Positions 49,324 to 58,210 of a DNA stretch of 64,000 nt are shown in pieces. How positions within the stretch are numbered: position 1 is the stretch's first letter; the number at the start of each line of letters is the position of its first letter. The notes below the pieces were generated by a model. That model saw only the letters and a list, made by a program, of their open reading frames with translations. It was not told the DNA's origin and searched no databases. The position numbers were made by a program, and so were the translations under genes. Source of the stretch: Litorimonas sp046250185 (lineage in GTDB: Bacteria > Pseudomonadota > Alphaproteobacteria > Caulobacterales > Maricaulaceae); assembly GCF_046250185.1 (NCBI RefSeq), contig NZ_CP176469.1; one strand, 5' to 3'.

Positions 49324-49793
49324 TGTTTGACATTCTTGTCTTCATCACGCTGATCTCGCTGGGGATCATTTTTGGCTCGCTGAACGAGCGGCGCCACCAC
49401 GCGGCTTTGCGCAATGCCGAGGCAGAGCTGGCCCATATCGCGCTCTATAATCTCAAATCCGTGCCAGTCAGTCACGCCAAAAACCTAGAGGCGGGCGGCG
49501 TCATGGTGACAGGTAATGTCGTCATCGCGATTGATTATTTCAAACGGATTGCCGCGACTTTGCGCATGATTGTGGGCGGGCGGCTAAAGTCATATGAATC
49601 GCTCGTGGACCGTGCGCGGCGGGAAGCCATCATTCGTATGAAACGCGAAGCGGACGCGATGGGCGCAACGGCGATATATAATGCCCGGATCGAATTTTCT
49701 GTCATCGGGCAGCAGCCCCGTATCAGCGGCGCAGAATTAGTGGCCTACGGCACAGCGGTCAAAGGCACTCATCCAATATCGAGCGCCGTGTAA
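49323..49793 (+). CDS. YbjQ-like protein with an added membrane anchor (second copy)
   Basis: A 156-residue paralogue of the preceding gene. It has an extra N-terminal hydrophobic helix (about residues 3-18, DILVFITLISLGIIFG) before a YbjQ-like domain that keeps LRMIVGGRLKSYESLV, ARREAIIRMKREADAMGATAIYNARI (in two stretches) and LVAYGTAV. Starting GTG and stop overlap both neighbours by one base, so the three genes are translationally coupled. The copy is diverged and may anchor the soluble one to the membrane; that is inference. Confidence 0.8.
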   Translation: MFDILVFITLISLGIIFGSLNERRHHAALRNAEAELAHIALYNLKSVPVSHAKNLEAGGVMVTGNVVIAIDYFKRIAATLRMIVGGRLKSYESLVDRARREAIIRMKREADAMGATAIYNARIEFSVIGQQPRISGAELVAYGTAVKGTHPISSAV

Positions 49794-50632
49794 TGGATGA
49801 CGGGGTTGTTTTTACGCTCGCGCGTCCCGACGGGGCGAAGCGATTTGGCCGTGTGTGGGAAGCGAAAAATCCCAAAGCCGTCCTAAGCCTCATTCATGGT
49901 TTCGGCGAACATTCGGGCCGCTACCACGTTATGGCAGAGTTTCTGAACGCTCACGGAATTTCCGTTGTCGCGCTCGACCTAACGGGGCATGGGCGCAATG
50001 ATGGGCCGCGCGGGGTGACGCGGGGCTTTGATGATTTTCGCGATGATCTGGCCGCGCTGCTGGATAAGACCCACACATTATTTCCTGACTTGCCGCATAT
50101 TTTATTTGGTCACTCTATGGGCGGCGGGATTGTGCTGGATCACAGCTTTAATCCTGCGCCAGACCTCCGCGCGATTATCGCCAGCGCGCCGCTGATCAAG
50201 CCCGCCGATAAAGTCCCAGGCGCCTTGCGTGCCCTCGCCAAAGTCATGGGTGTCTTGGTGCCCAAAGGCGGCATGGCACAACCGCTGGACGCGACGAAAA
50301 TATCAACCCTGAAAGCGGAACAAGCGCTCTACGCCAATGATCCGCTTAATCACGGACGGATAGGATTTCGGACGGCGACAGGCATTATCGAGAACGGCGA
50401 AGCGGTCGCCCGCCGCGCGCCTGACTGGACCATGCCGCTGCTCCTGCTGCATGCGCGGGATGACAGGCTGACAGATTTTGCAGCATCCGAAGCCTTCGCG
50501 ATGCTCGCTAAAAATGTGACGTTCGAGCCCTATGAGCACGTGGAACATGAAATCCATAATGACGTCACCCGCGCCCGCGTTCACAAAACCCTCGCGACAT
50601 TTATTCTCTCCCACGCCACGCCAAATGTTTGA
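49793..50632 (+). CDS. Alpha/beta hydrolase, monoacylglycerol-lipase-like
   Basis: A 279-residue serine hydrolase of the lysophospholipase/monoacylglycerol lipase group. Visible are the oxyanion motif LIHGFGEHSGRY (about 32-43), LDLTGHGRNDGPRG (about 62-75), the nucleophile GHSMGGGI (about 108-115), the Asp in HARDDRLTD (about 224-232) and the His in EHEIHND (about 254-260). It probably cleaves a lipid ester. Coupled by a one-base overlap to the YbjQ-like gene. Confidence 0.87.
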   Translation: MDDGVVFTLARPDGAKRFGRVWEAKNPKAVLSLIHGFGEHSGRYHVMAEFLNAHGISVVALDLTGHGRNDGPRGVTRGFDDFRDDLAALLDKTHTLFPDLPHILFGHSMGGGIVLDHSFNPAPDLRAIIASAPLIKPADKVPGALRALAKVMGVLVPKGGMAQPLDATKISTLKAEQALYANDPLNHGRIGFRTATGIIENGEAVARRAPDWTMPLLLLHARDDRLTDFAASEAFAMLAKNVTFEPYEHVEHEIHNDVTRARVHKTLATFILSHATPNV

Positions 50633-50643
50633 AAGGATCAGCT

Positions 50644-50985
50644 GTGAAAGTCTATCACCTCAAAACCTGTGACACGTGCCGCAAAGCGATCAAAGCCTTG
50701 CAAGCGGCGGGGCATGATCCCGAATTAATTGATGTACGAGCAGACGGGATGAGCGCCGCTGATATGGACGTCATTGTCAAAACTGTCGGTTGGGAGAATT
50801 TGCTCAACACGCGCAGCACGACGTGGCGCGGCCTCGACGATGCGGGTAAGGGCGATATGAATGAGGGCAAAGCTGTCCTGATGATGGGCGAACACCCAAC
50901 CCTCATCAAGCGCCCCGTTATCATGGACGGCGAGCGCGTCACGGTAGGCTGGAGACCTGAGCAACAAGCGGTGTGGATTAATTAA
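50644..50985 (+). CDS. ArsC/Spx-family protein
   Basis: A 113-residue thioredoxin-fold protein of the ArsC/Spx/YffB group. The CxxC-like KTCDTCRKAIKAL lies at about residues 6-18, and KRPVIMDGERVTVGWRPE near the end is the usual substrate-binding loop with Arg. Members reduce arsenate with glutathione or act as regulators; there is no ars operon here, so a YffB-like role is as likely. GTG at 50644 is chosen for AGGA six bases upstream; an in-frame TTG lies at 50629. Confidence 0.85.
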   Translation: MKVYHLKTCDTCRKAIKALQAAGHDPELIDVRADGMSAADMDVIVKTVGWENLLNTRSTTWRGLDDAGKGDMNEGKAVLMMGEHPTLIKRPVIMDGERVTVGWRPEQQAVWIN

Positions 50986-51669
50986 TTAATTTTCTGATTC
51001 ATGATTGGGTGTGGGTTCATCAATTAATCGCCACGCGGCAATCGCTACTGCGCCAATCATAATGCAACCCAAAAACCGCTCATACAGTCCGTCAATGCGC
51101 GTCGGTAAAATAAAGAAAATCGGCGCTAGCGCGAGCCAAGCGATCGCTGTCACCTTGGCTATCGTCGAAAATTTTCCGTGCCGCGCGGGCAGAACAGATG
51201 TCCCGAACCACAAGATAATCGGCACAAGCGGGTATAGCAAAGCCACCAGATAAATATGAATTTCCAACCCGCCCGGCACACCGTCACCATATTCGTTCCA
51301 CAGTGCAATCATAGCAATATCCACGCAAATCAAAACCATCGCAATCCGCACAAGCCAAGGCTTCCAGCCTTTTTCTCCCCGAATAAATAAATCAATCGCT
51401 AGGCAGAACGTGCCGATGACGAACACCACAATGCCCGTGTCTTGCAACCAATGGTGCGGCCCGGCGGCCAGCTCGCTAATTGTCTGCGAGATAGGGTTAT
51501 ACCCCTTGACCAAAAACCACATAGTGACATCGCAGAGAAGAACGATCGCGCAAGCCAGAAGCGCTACGCCGCCCAGAACACGCGGCAAAGGCGTCCCAAA
51601 AATCTGGCGACTATTCTGAAATTGTGTGTCCTGGCTCTCAGTTACTTGGCTTTGTGTTACTTGGCTCAA
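50986..51669 (-). CDS. DUF998-like membrane protein
   Basis: A 227-residue protein. A Gln/Thr/Ser-rich cytoplasmic start with short repeats (SQVTQ, SQVTE, SQDTQ) precedes about six membrane helices. The stretch KGYNPISQTISELAAGPHHWLQ (in about residues 55-77) recalls DUF998. Function unknown. The repeat at the start may vary in copy number. Convergent with the ArsC-like gene, whose stop directly precedes its own. Confidence 0.7.
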   Translation of the reverse strand: MSQVTQSQVTESQDTQFQNSRQIFGTPLPRVLGGVALLACAIVLLCDVTMWFLVKGYNPISQTISELAAGPHHWLQDTGIVVFVIGTFCLAIDLFIRGEKGWKPWLVRIAMVLICVDIAMIALWNEYGDGVPGGLEIHIYLVALLYPLVPIILWFGTSVLPARHGKFSTIAKVTAIAWLALAPIFFILPTRIDGLYERFLGCIMIGAVAIAAWRLIDEPTPNHESEN

Positions 51670-52153
51670 TCTGTGGTTCCTTTAAATGGGGCAAGAAGTG
51701 GGGCAAGAAATGGGTGGGGCAAATGCGAATAAACTCTGCGTTTTAATCCAACGCTTAGACGCGTCTTTTGTTCACTGCGACCCCTAAATCATATCCGCTT
51801 TTCGTCGCATATAGGGTGCTGCCACGTTGAATATCGTCAAAGACATATCCACGCTGTCTGAAACCGTGTCAAAAAAGCCCGTCTTTATCCGCGAGGCAGT
51901 CGAGCGTACGTTGGCTTAATTGGGATGAAGCAGTGTTTGTCATTGGAGCTGCCGCGGTAACGCGCGATTAGCTTGGGTGGCCAAGCGAGAGCTGATTGGC
52001 CCGCGACTGGCCAGTTCGGCCGCTTGTGTGAAAAAGACACTGCCGCATGGGGCTTTGGCCCGAAAACACATTATGCGCCACGGGTTCACGCCCGGGCTGA
52101 CGGCTTCATGCGGACACCTCATTTTTCACAAGGACATATTTAAGGAGGCGGTC
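51670..52153. other. 484-base gap without a confident gene
   Basis: The gap between the DUF998-like gene and the small basic protein at 52154 holds GGGGCAAGAA-type direct repeats (about 51690-51722) and a possible 29-codon TTG-started ORF ending in TAA near 51920. The reading frame of the next gene is open upstream to 51977. No tRNA, rRNA or known riboswitch is recognised. It may hold the promoter of the small gene, a small RNA or a decayed gene. Confidence 0.4.
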
Positions 52154-52435
52154 ATGCCCCGAGGACGAGGCCCTATAAAAGCCCGTGACGCCGCGCGATT
52201 GCGTGCTTGGCGACGAGAGCTATTGCAGCACAAAGTCACGGACGCGCACCGCAAAGCACGGGCGCAATCGCGCCTGCCAAAAGCCTTGGCACAAGTGTCT
52301 GGTTATGCCGCATTGTGCCAAGCTGAATTGCAATTAGATGTGCAGGCGGAACTTGATCGCATGGAATTGAAATTAATCAACAGCCAACGCGCCGAAGTCG
52401 GCCTAGAGCCGTTGTCGAAATTGCCGCTTAACTAA
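52154..52435 (+). CDS. Small basic protein of unknown function
   Basis: A 93-residue, Arg/Lys/Ala-rich, probably all-helical protein (MPRGRGPIKARDAARL at the start). It has no signal peptide or motif I recognise. ATG at 52154 is chosen because AAGGAGG lies five bases upstream. It converges on the BON lipoprotein gene, one stop codon next to the other. Confidence 0.55.
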   Translation: MPRGRGPIKARDAARLRAWRRELLQHKVTDAHRKARAQSRLPKALAQVSGYAALCQAELQLDVQAELDRMELKLINSQRAEVGLEPLSKLPLN

Positions 52436-53500
52436 CTATCGAATGACGAGCGGGATCATATTGCCATTGGCGTCAAAACGCACAGGAATTTCTTTGCCTG
52501 TTTCGGGATCAACATAATAAGGCGCGCTCTCAATGATAGACACCGCCTCGCCCGCTTCGCCTGTTCGGTAGGCGCCAAGCTCTTCATCCGTCGGAAATTC
52601 TTTATTTAATTTATCGCCCATATCAAGTTCGGCAGGAGCCGTTGGACCTTCGATCAAGCCGACAGAGGCCACAGGCGCTTGCGGCACAAATGGAATGGGC
52701 TCTGACAATGGCGCAGCCCGCACAGGCGCAGCGGCTTGCATATCAGGCGCTGTGTAAGTCGGCGCAGATGGCGCGGTATATGTTTGACTTGGGGCAGTTG
52801 GCGAGGGCGCAGTCGGCGAGGGCGTAGGCGCGACAGTGCCGCCCGCCATAGGCTGCGTCGTCAGGAAGTCTGGCAATTCACGCGGCGGCGTGGGCGGCGC
52901 GAGATAGCTCTGCGCCTCTTGTGTCAGGCGCGCGCGCTCAGCGGCAGGCAGATCAGCCAGGCGCGCATAGGAGATGACTTCTTTGGTGCCGCGCGTCGTC
53001 GCGGCGATAGTCGCGGCGCGTTCTAACTCTAATTGCGTACGCGCTACGCCCATCAGGTAGACAATACCGTCATGGGTTTCGACATTGAAGTTTCGCGCCT
53101 TGACCAATTTGTCAGCGGCCATGCGGGTGCGCACAGATTTTTCCAAAATGCCATCCTTGGCATTGCGGATAATCCCTTGCTTGGACTTGATCATGATTTC
53201 ATTACCGACTTCTTCAATGCGCGGCGCAGACCAGGCAATCCGCGCGGCCTCGATACGGTCTTTCTGTGTCGGCACATTGCCAGATAGCAGAACGATGCCC
53301 TCGGCGACTTCGACGTCTATGCCTTTGAGGTTATAGTCGAGCGCACGGTTCATGCGGGCTTCGATCACGCGGCCAGCGGACACATCATTGATTGAGCGGA
53401 CGAAGTTACGTTCGTCGCCTTTCTTGATGCCAGCGGTCGCAACGGCGCAGCCAGACAGGAGAGAAGAGGCAAGGAGAATCGGGAGTAATTTTTTCATCAT
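52436..53500 (-). CDS. BON-domain lipoprotein
   Basis: A 354-residue protein. The lipobox SLLSGC at about residue 13-18 predicts an outer-membrane or envelope lipoprotein. Two BON domains follow (about 45-115 and 118-185), with the typical GIVLLSGNVPTQKDRIEA and GIVYLMGVARTQLELERA (each within one strand-turn-helix unit). The C-terminal half is a Pro/Ala/Thr-rich low-complexity linker (about 215-265) and a short acidic tail. BON proteins bind membranes. It lies downstream of yraN, as in other Alphaproteobacteria. Confidence 0.87.
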   Translation of the reverse strand: MMKKLLPILLASSLLSGCAVATAGIKKGDERNFVRSINDVSAGRVIEARMNRALDYNLKGIDVEVAEGIVLLSGNVPTQKDRIEAARIAWSAPRIEEVGNEIMIKSKQGIIRNAKDGILEKSVRTRMAADKLVKARNFNVETHDGIVYLMGVARTQLELERAATIAATTRGTKEVISYARLADLPAAERARLTQEAQSYLAPPTPPRELPDFLTTQPMAGGTVAPTPSPTAPSPTAPSQTYTAPSAPTYTAPDMQAAAPVRAAPLSEPIPFVPQAPVASVGLIEGPTAPAELDMGDKLNKEFPTDEELGAYRTGEAGEAVSIIESAPYYVDPETGKEIPVRFDANGNMIPLVIR

Positions 53501-53572
53501 GGTCGACCCATACGCCGTTATGGTAAACCAATGCTTACCAAGCGAATGAAGTTTGCCTCATAATTTCGTAAG

Positions 53573-53959
53573 CTAATAAGCGCGAAAGGCGTCTTTGATG
53601 TGGTCGATTTTATCAAACCGCAGGCCAGACCGCCCGATGACATATAGAATATCAAAGCGAAGCTCGAAGTCCTCATTTAGCAAATGCGGGTTGCGGGTGA
53701 CGTAGATTTCCGCCGCGTCCATGATCCGCTGCTCGGAACTATAGGTCACGGCCTCGACAGCCTGTGCGGCATCGCTGCGTTGCTTGACCTCGATGCAAGC
53801 GAGGACGGCGGCTTTGCGGGCGATAATATCAATCTCCCCGTCAGGCGTTTTGTAGCGCATTTCGAGGACTTTATAGCCGCGCAATTTTAGCCAAGCGGCC
53901 GCATAGGCCTCGGCTCGCCGTCCCGCTTGCTCCCGGTCTTGTCGCGAGAGTTTGCTCAT
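53573..53959 (-). CDS. yraN: YraN family (UPF0102) endonuclease-like protein
   Basis: A 128-residue protein with the Holliday-junction-resolvase-like fold. Nuclease-type residues are seen in GRRAEAYAAAWLKLRGYKVL (about 13-32), TPDGEIDIIARK (about 42-53) and CIEVKQRSD (about 58-66), i.e. the E...GEID...EVK set. ATG at 53959 overlaps the rsmI stop by four bases, a widely conserved rsmI-yraN pairing. Cellular role is not settled. Confidence 0.9.
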   Translation of the reverse strand: MSKLSRQDREQAGRRAEAYAAAWLKLRGYKVLEMRYKTPDGEIDIIARKAAVLACIEVKQRSDAAQAVEAVTYSSEQRIMDAAEIYVTRNPHLLNEDFELRFDILYVIGRSGLRFDKIDHIKDAFRAY

Positions 53960-54831
53960 TTGAGCGAAAGTGCGAGTTGGTAGACGTCCCGCTTGGGCCA
54001 GCCTGATTGCGCGGCGACCTCCGCGCTGGCGCGTTTCATGCCCAGCTCTGGGATTTGCTCTTGCAAGGCGCGGGTGACGAGGGCTGCGTCCCATGTGCGA
54101 TCCCCGCTGGCAGGGCCGATCAGCATGACGATCTCGCCGCGTGGTGGTGTGTCAGTGACGGAGGTGATCAGTTCAGAGATCGTGCCGTGCCGCGCCTCTT
54201 CATATTGCTTGGTCAACTCCCGCGTCAGGACGGCAGGGCGGTCGCCATAGACGGCGAGCGCATCGGTCAACATCGCTATGATTCGCTTGCCCGTCTCGAA
54301 GAATATCAAGGTCGCGCGGAGGTCTTGAAATGCAGTCATCGCCGTCTGCCGTGCGGCGGATTTGGTCGGCATGAAGCCCGCGAAGAGAAAAGCATCTGAC
54401 GGAAGGCCCGACTTGACGAGCGCGGCCAGAGGAGCCGACGCCCCAGGCAGGGGCGTGACCTCAATGCCCGCTTCGACCGCCGCCCGCACGAGGCGAAAGC
54501 CAGGATCAGAGACGAGGGGCGTGCCTGCATCAGAGACAAGCGCAATCGCCTCGCCGTCTTGCAAACGCTGGATAATTGCCGGCACTCGCTCCGCCGCATT
54601 ATGGTCATGATAGGCCGATATGGGGGCTTTGATATCGTAGGCGTTGAGCAGCTTGATCGTCTGTCGCGTGTCCTCTGCCAGCACGGCATCGACACTGCGA
54701 AGGACGTCCAGCGCGCGTAAGGTGATGTCGCGCAGATTGCCGATCGGCGTTGCGACGACATAGAGTCCTGCGGGTAATTTGGCGGGTGTATTTCCTGTCT
54801 GCGGATCGCCTGATAGGTGTTGCGCTGGCAA
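53956..54831 (-). CDS. rsmI: 16S rRNA (cytidine-1402-2'-O)-methyltransferase
   Basis: A 291-residue SAM-dependent tetrapyrrole-methylase-fold enzyme that methylates C1402 in the decoding centre. Markers are LYVVATPIGNLRDITLRAL (about 23-41), EDTRQTIKLL (about 54-63) and ALVSDAGTPLVSDPGFRLV (about 96-114). It depends on SAM and releases SAH, recycled by AhcY. Divergent from the PBP activator gene, with a 75-base gap. Confidence 0.95.
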   Translation of the reverse strand: MPAQHLSGDPQTGNTPAKLPAGLYVVATPIGNLRDITLRALDVLRSVDAVLAEDTRQTIKLLNAYDIKAPISAYHDHNAAERVPAIIQRLQDGEAIALVSDAGTPLVSDPGFRLVRAAVEAGIEVTPLPGASAPLAALVKSGLPSDAFLFAGFMPTKSAARQTAMTAFQDLRATLIFFETGKRIIAMLTDALAVYGDRPAVLTRELTKQYEEARHGTISELITSVTDTPPRGEIVMLIGPASGDRTWDAALVTRALQEQIPELGMKRASAEVAAQSGWPKRDVYQLALSLK

Positions 54832-54906
54832 TCGACCGCTTATAGAGTTTGAAGACGAAATGACGGAGTCCCCTTAGGGGTTAACGGATTGAAAGTTAGA
54901 TAAGTT

Positions 54907-56370
54907 ATGCCGAAACATTTGTCGTTTGACCAATTCTTTTCGCGCCGCACAGCCTTTTGTGTCAGCGCCTTGGCGGCCCTAATGCTGTCGGCCTGTGCCA
55001 CGACATCTCCTGCGCCGACGAATTATCCCGGGCAAGCCCCTGTTGTGAAAGCGCCAACTGAGCCCGTCGATACGACACCGACAAAGTCCGCGGAGACCGA
55101 CAAGGACGATGACGAAACTAAAGAGATCGTGCCAGATGCGCCCGACACGCCCGATGATGCTGACGACGATGAGACTGGTAATGACTATGCCCGCACAGGT
55201 GAGTATTTCAACAATCGAAACGGCTTGATACTGCCGCATATGGCGGGCAGGGATACGAAACGTCTGGCGATATTGCTGCCGTTTTCGACAGGATCATCAC
55301 GCCTTCGTGAGGAAGCGACCTCGATGTACCGCGCGGCGGAACTCGCTGTGTTTGAACGCGAAGGCGCGGACGTCATGCTGATCGCGCTGGACACCAAAGG
55401 GACAGAGCAAGGCGCGCGCAGCGCAACGCAAGCGGCTGTGAACGCTGGCGCAGATGTGATCCTCGGCCCCATCATTGCGGGCAATGTTCAAGCCGCCGCC
55501 CGCGAAGCCCGCCGATCCAAGACGCCTTTGTTAGCCTTTTCCAATGATCAGAAAGTTGCTGGCAACGGCACGTATTTGCTGTCCTTCCCGCCCGAAGCCG
55601 AAGTCGAACGCATCGTCGATTATGTCGCCGATCAAGGCACAACGCGCTTCGCTTTCATGGGCCCAGACAATGGCTATGGCCGTCGAGTGAAGGGCGCATA
55701 TCAAGCGGCAGTGGCAGCCCGCGGCGGGCAAGTCACGGCGTCCGAGACGTATAAGGGCAACGACATTTCCGTGATGCAGGAACCCGCGCAACGTCTGGCC
55801 ACGATGCATGCGGCGTCGGAAGCTGAAGCCCGTCGCAATCGCGGCCTGACACCGATGGCATTTGAGGCGATCTTGCTGCCCGAAGGTGGTAATGCGCTCC
55901 GCTCCCTCGCGCCGCTTTTGCCCTATTACGAAGTTGATCCCGCCGATGTGCAATTCATGGGCACGTCGCGCTGGCAAGATGAAGACACGGTGCGTGAGCC
56001 CGCGCTGGCAGGCGGCGTCTTTGCCGGGCCAGACCGAGAAGCCCGCGCGGCCTTTGATGATAATTATGATCGCACTTACGGCGAAGACCCGTCCTCGCTT
56101 GCGACGCTCGCTTATGATGCAGTTGTGTTGGGCGCGTATATTGCCGATGGTGATCCGAAGTTGCGCCGCCAGCGGGCGGAAGATCCCAACGGCTTTTACG
56201 GTGTCGACGGGCTTGTCAGTTTCGATTCGGACGGGAAGCCCAATCGCGGGCTGGCGGTTTATACGATCCGCAATGGACAATTCCGCGTCCTTGACCCTGC
56301 GCCGACGACAACACGCCCAGAGGCGATGAATGTGGGCGCAACGCGGGTTAGCTTAGCAGCTGCTCGGTAA
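54907..56370 (+). CDS. Penicillin-binding protein activator (LpoA-like) lipoprotein
   Basis: A 487-residue protein. The lipobox MLSAC lies at about residues 26-30, and the Pro/Thr/Asp-rich linker spans about 35-100. The periplasmic-binding-protein type 1 fold (LppC/LpoA C-terminal domain, about 117-480) shows RLAILLPFSTGSSRLREEA and VILGPIIAGNVQAAA. Such proteins activate bifunctional penicillin-binding proteins from the outer membrane. The gene stands opposite rsmI, a conserved arrangement. Its last 23 bases overlap the 3' end of hemW. Confidence 0.87.
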   Translation: MPKHLSFDQFFSRRTAFCVSALAALMLSACATTSPAPTNYPGQAPVVKAPTEPVDTTPTKSAETDKDDDETKEIVPDAPDTPDDADDDETGNDYARTGEYFNNRNGLILPHMAGRDTKRLAILLPFSTGSSRLREEATSMYRAAELAVFEREGADVMLIALDTKGTEQGARSATQAAVNAGADVILGPIIAGNVQAAAREARRSKTPLLAFSNDQKVAGNGTYLLSFPPEAEVERIVDYVADQGTTRFAFMGPDNGYGRRVKGAYQAAVAARGGQVTASETYKGNDISVMQEPAQRLATMHAASEAEARRNRGLTPMAFEAILLPEGGNALRSLAPLLPYYEVDPADVQFMGTSRWQDEDTVREPALAGGVFAGPDREARAAFDDNYDRTYGEDPSSLATLAYDAVVLGAYIADGDPKLRRQRAEDPNGFYGVDGLVSFDSDGKPNRGLAVYTIRNGQFRVLDPAPTTTRPEAMNVGATRVSLAAAR

Positions 56371-57487
56371 GTGTATTGAGAACAAGGCGGCCCTGATCCG
56401 TCGCCTTTAATTGATCGCCGCGGCGAATAAGGAAGCCAGACTGAATGAATGCCTCCAAAGTGTCTGCGGGCAAATCCTGCCCCGAAATCTGGCGGTAACG
56501 CGACAGCGAAATTCCGTCTTCTACACGAAGCCCCATTAGCACATATTCATCACCCCAAGCTTCTGCCGAGAGTGCCTCCCGCTCCATCAAGCCGAGCCGC
56601 GTATCCGCGGTTTTGGCCTGATAATCGGCAGGTCGCATCGCCGCTATCGTCGCATATCGCTGACCTTTCACAGTCAGCCGCCCATGCGCGCCGGGCCCAA
56701 CCCCGACGTAATCCCCGCCTTGCCAATAGGTGCTATTGTGGCGCGAGCGGTGATCGGGTTTGGCGAAGTTGGAAACTTCGTAATGTTCATAACCCTCGCG
56801 GCTCAAGCGCTCACGGATCAAGTCGTAAAACGTCGCGCTCGGGTCTTCGCCGACAGCTTTCATATCGCCGCGCGCTTCGGCTTTCGCGAACGCTGTGCCG
56901 TCTTCAATGGTGAGCTGATAGGTTGAGATGTGATCGGGGTTATAGGACAGGGCCATGTCGAGATCGCGGCGGAGTAACACCTCTGTCTGCCCCGCCCAGC
57001 CAAATATCAGGTCGATAGATACAGACGGGAAAATGCGCCGTGCCATATGCAATGCCTCTTTGGCTTCTTCCGCATCATGGTCGCGGCCTAGCAGTTTGAG
57101 GGCAGGGTCGTGAAAGGTCTGCACACCGAGGGAGAGGCGATTAATGCCCGCCGCGCGATAGGCGTTCCATTGAGGCTCGTCTGCGTCATGCGGATTGGCT
57201 TCAATCGCAATTTCGCAATTATCTGCAATGCCCCAAAGGGTTTTAATTTTGGAGATAATTAAATCAATATCGTCAGGCGTCATCAGCGACGGCGTCCCGC
57301 CGCCAAAGTGGACCGAGGTGACATCTCGAGGCCCGCTCCACTCGCGCCAACCAGTGAGGTCGGTCAGGATCGCGGCGTTTAAATTCGGATCGTGCTTTTG
57401 CTTATAGACGTTGAAATCACAATAGGGGCAGATGCGCGCGCAATAGGGCCAGTGGATATAAATGGCTAGCGCGGTTGGATCAGCCAT
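56348..57487 (-). CDS. hemW: Radical SAM protein HemW (coproporphyrinogen dehydrogenase-like)
   Basis: A 379-residue radical SAM protein with the cluster motif CARICPYCDF (about 15-24), the following FGGGTPSLM (about 61-69) and the C-terminal HemN-like domain. HemW proteins are haem chaperones rather than coproporphyrinogen oxidases; the lack of an extra N-terminal Cys set fits HemW. ATG at 57487 overlaps rdgB by eight bases. Convergent with the PBP activator gene. Confidence 0.92.
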   Translation of the reverse strand: MADPTALAIYIHWPYCARICPYCDFNVYKQKHDPNLNAAILTDLTGWREWSGPRDVTSVHFGGGTPSLMTPDDIDLIISKIKTLWGIADNCEIAIEANPHDADEPQWNAYRAAGINRLSLGVQTFHDPALKLLGRDHDAEEAKEALHMARRIFPSVSIDLIFGWAGQTEVLLRRDLDMALSYNPDHISTYQLTIEDGTAFAKAEARGDMKAVGEDPSATFYDLIRERLSREGYEHYEVSNFAKPDHRSRHNSTYWQGGDYVGVGPGAHGRLTVKGQRYATIAAMRPADYQAKTADTRLGLMEREALSAEAWGDEYVLMGLRVEDGISLSRYRQISGQDLPADTLEAFIQSGFLIRRGDQLKATDQGRLVLNTLTEQLLS

Positions 57488-58106
57488 GATTGGGGAATTG
57501 ATCTGAGAGGAATTTGGCAAAGGCATCGGCGCGGTGAGATTTGGCGTGCTTCTCGGCGGGGTCGATTTCCGCAAATGTCAGGCGGTCGCCGATTGCTTGG
57601 AATATCGGGTCATAGCCGAAGCCTTTATCGCCGCGCGGGGGCCACACAATTTGCCCTTCGACAGTTCCTTCATAGACCGTATTATGACCATCGGGAAAGG
57701 CCAGACACAAGGCACAAATGAAGCGTGCACTACGGTTGGGATTGCTGCCCATGAGGTCATGGACGTGCCACATCGCCATGTCGAAATCGCGCCCACCGCC
57801 CTCGACAGACGGCTTTTCAGCCCAGCGCGCGGCGTAAATTCCGGGATCGCCATTCAGCGCATCCACGGCCAAGCCGCTATCATCTGACAGCGCAGGCAGG
57901 CCCGCCGCTGTCGCCGCTGCCACAGCTTTAAGCCGTGCATTGCCCGCAAATGTATCCTCGGTCTCCTCAGGTTCGGGTAGGTTAAGATCGCCCGCGCTGA
58001 GAGTTTCCAGCCCAAACGGGGCCAACAATTCGCGGATTTCCCGCACTTTACCAAGGTTGTGAGAGGCAACAATAATTTGACGATGATCAGAGAGGGCACG
58101 GGACAT
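57480..58106 (-). CDS. rdgB: XTP/dITP pyrophosphatase
   Basis: A 208-residue Ham1-like enzyme that removes non-canonical purine nucleotides (dITP, XTP) before they enter DNA or RNA. Motifs are ASHNLGKVREI (about 14-24), the TFAGNARLKA stretch, SDDSGLAVDALNG (about 74-86) and GFGYDPIF (about 162-169). It is first of a two-gene unit with hemW. Confidence 0.94.
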   Translation of the reverse strand: MSRALSDHRQIIVASHNLGKVREIRELLAPFGLETLSAGDLNLPEPEETEDTFAGNARLKAVAAATAAGLPALSDDSGLAVDALNGDPGIYAARWAEKPSVEGGGRDFDMAMWHVHDLMGSNPNRSARFICALCLAFPDGHNTVYEGTVEGQIVWPPRGDKGFGYDPIFQAIGDRLTFAEIDPAEKHAKSHRADAFAKFLSDQFPNHG

Positions 58107-58210
58107 AAATGTCCTCTAAGCGCTTGGGGCCAGCGCGTCAAAGATAAGATTACACACGCTTATGTTTAGAAGGCTTGCCATTCCATGATTATTGTTTATC
58201 AATATGTGCT

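Noticed and set aside
51945..51965. GCTGCCGCGGTAA, reminiscent of the conserved 515-region of 16S rRNA.
   Set aside because: The bases on both sides do not follow the 16S sequence, so it is a chance match of a GC-rich word.
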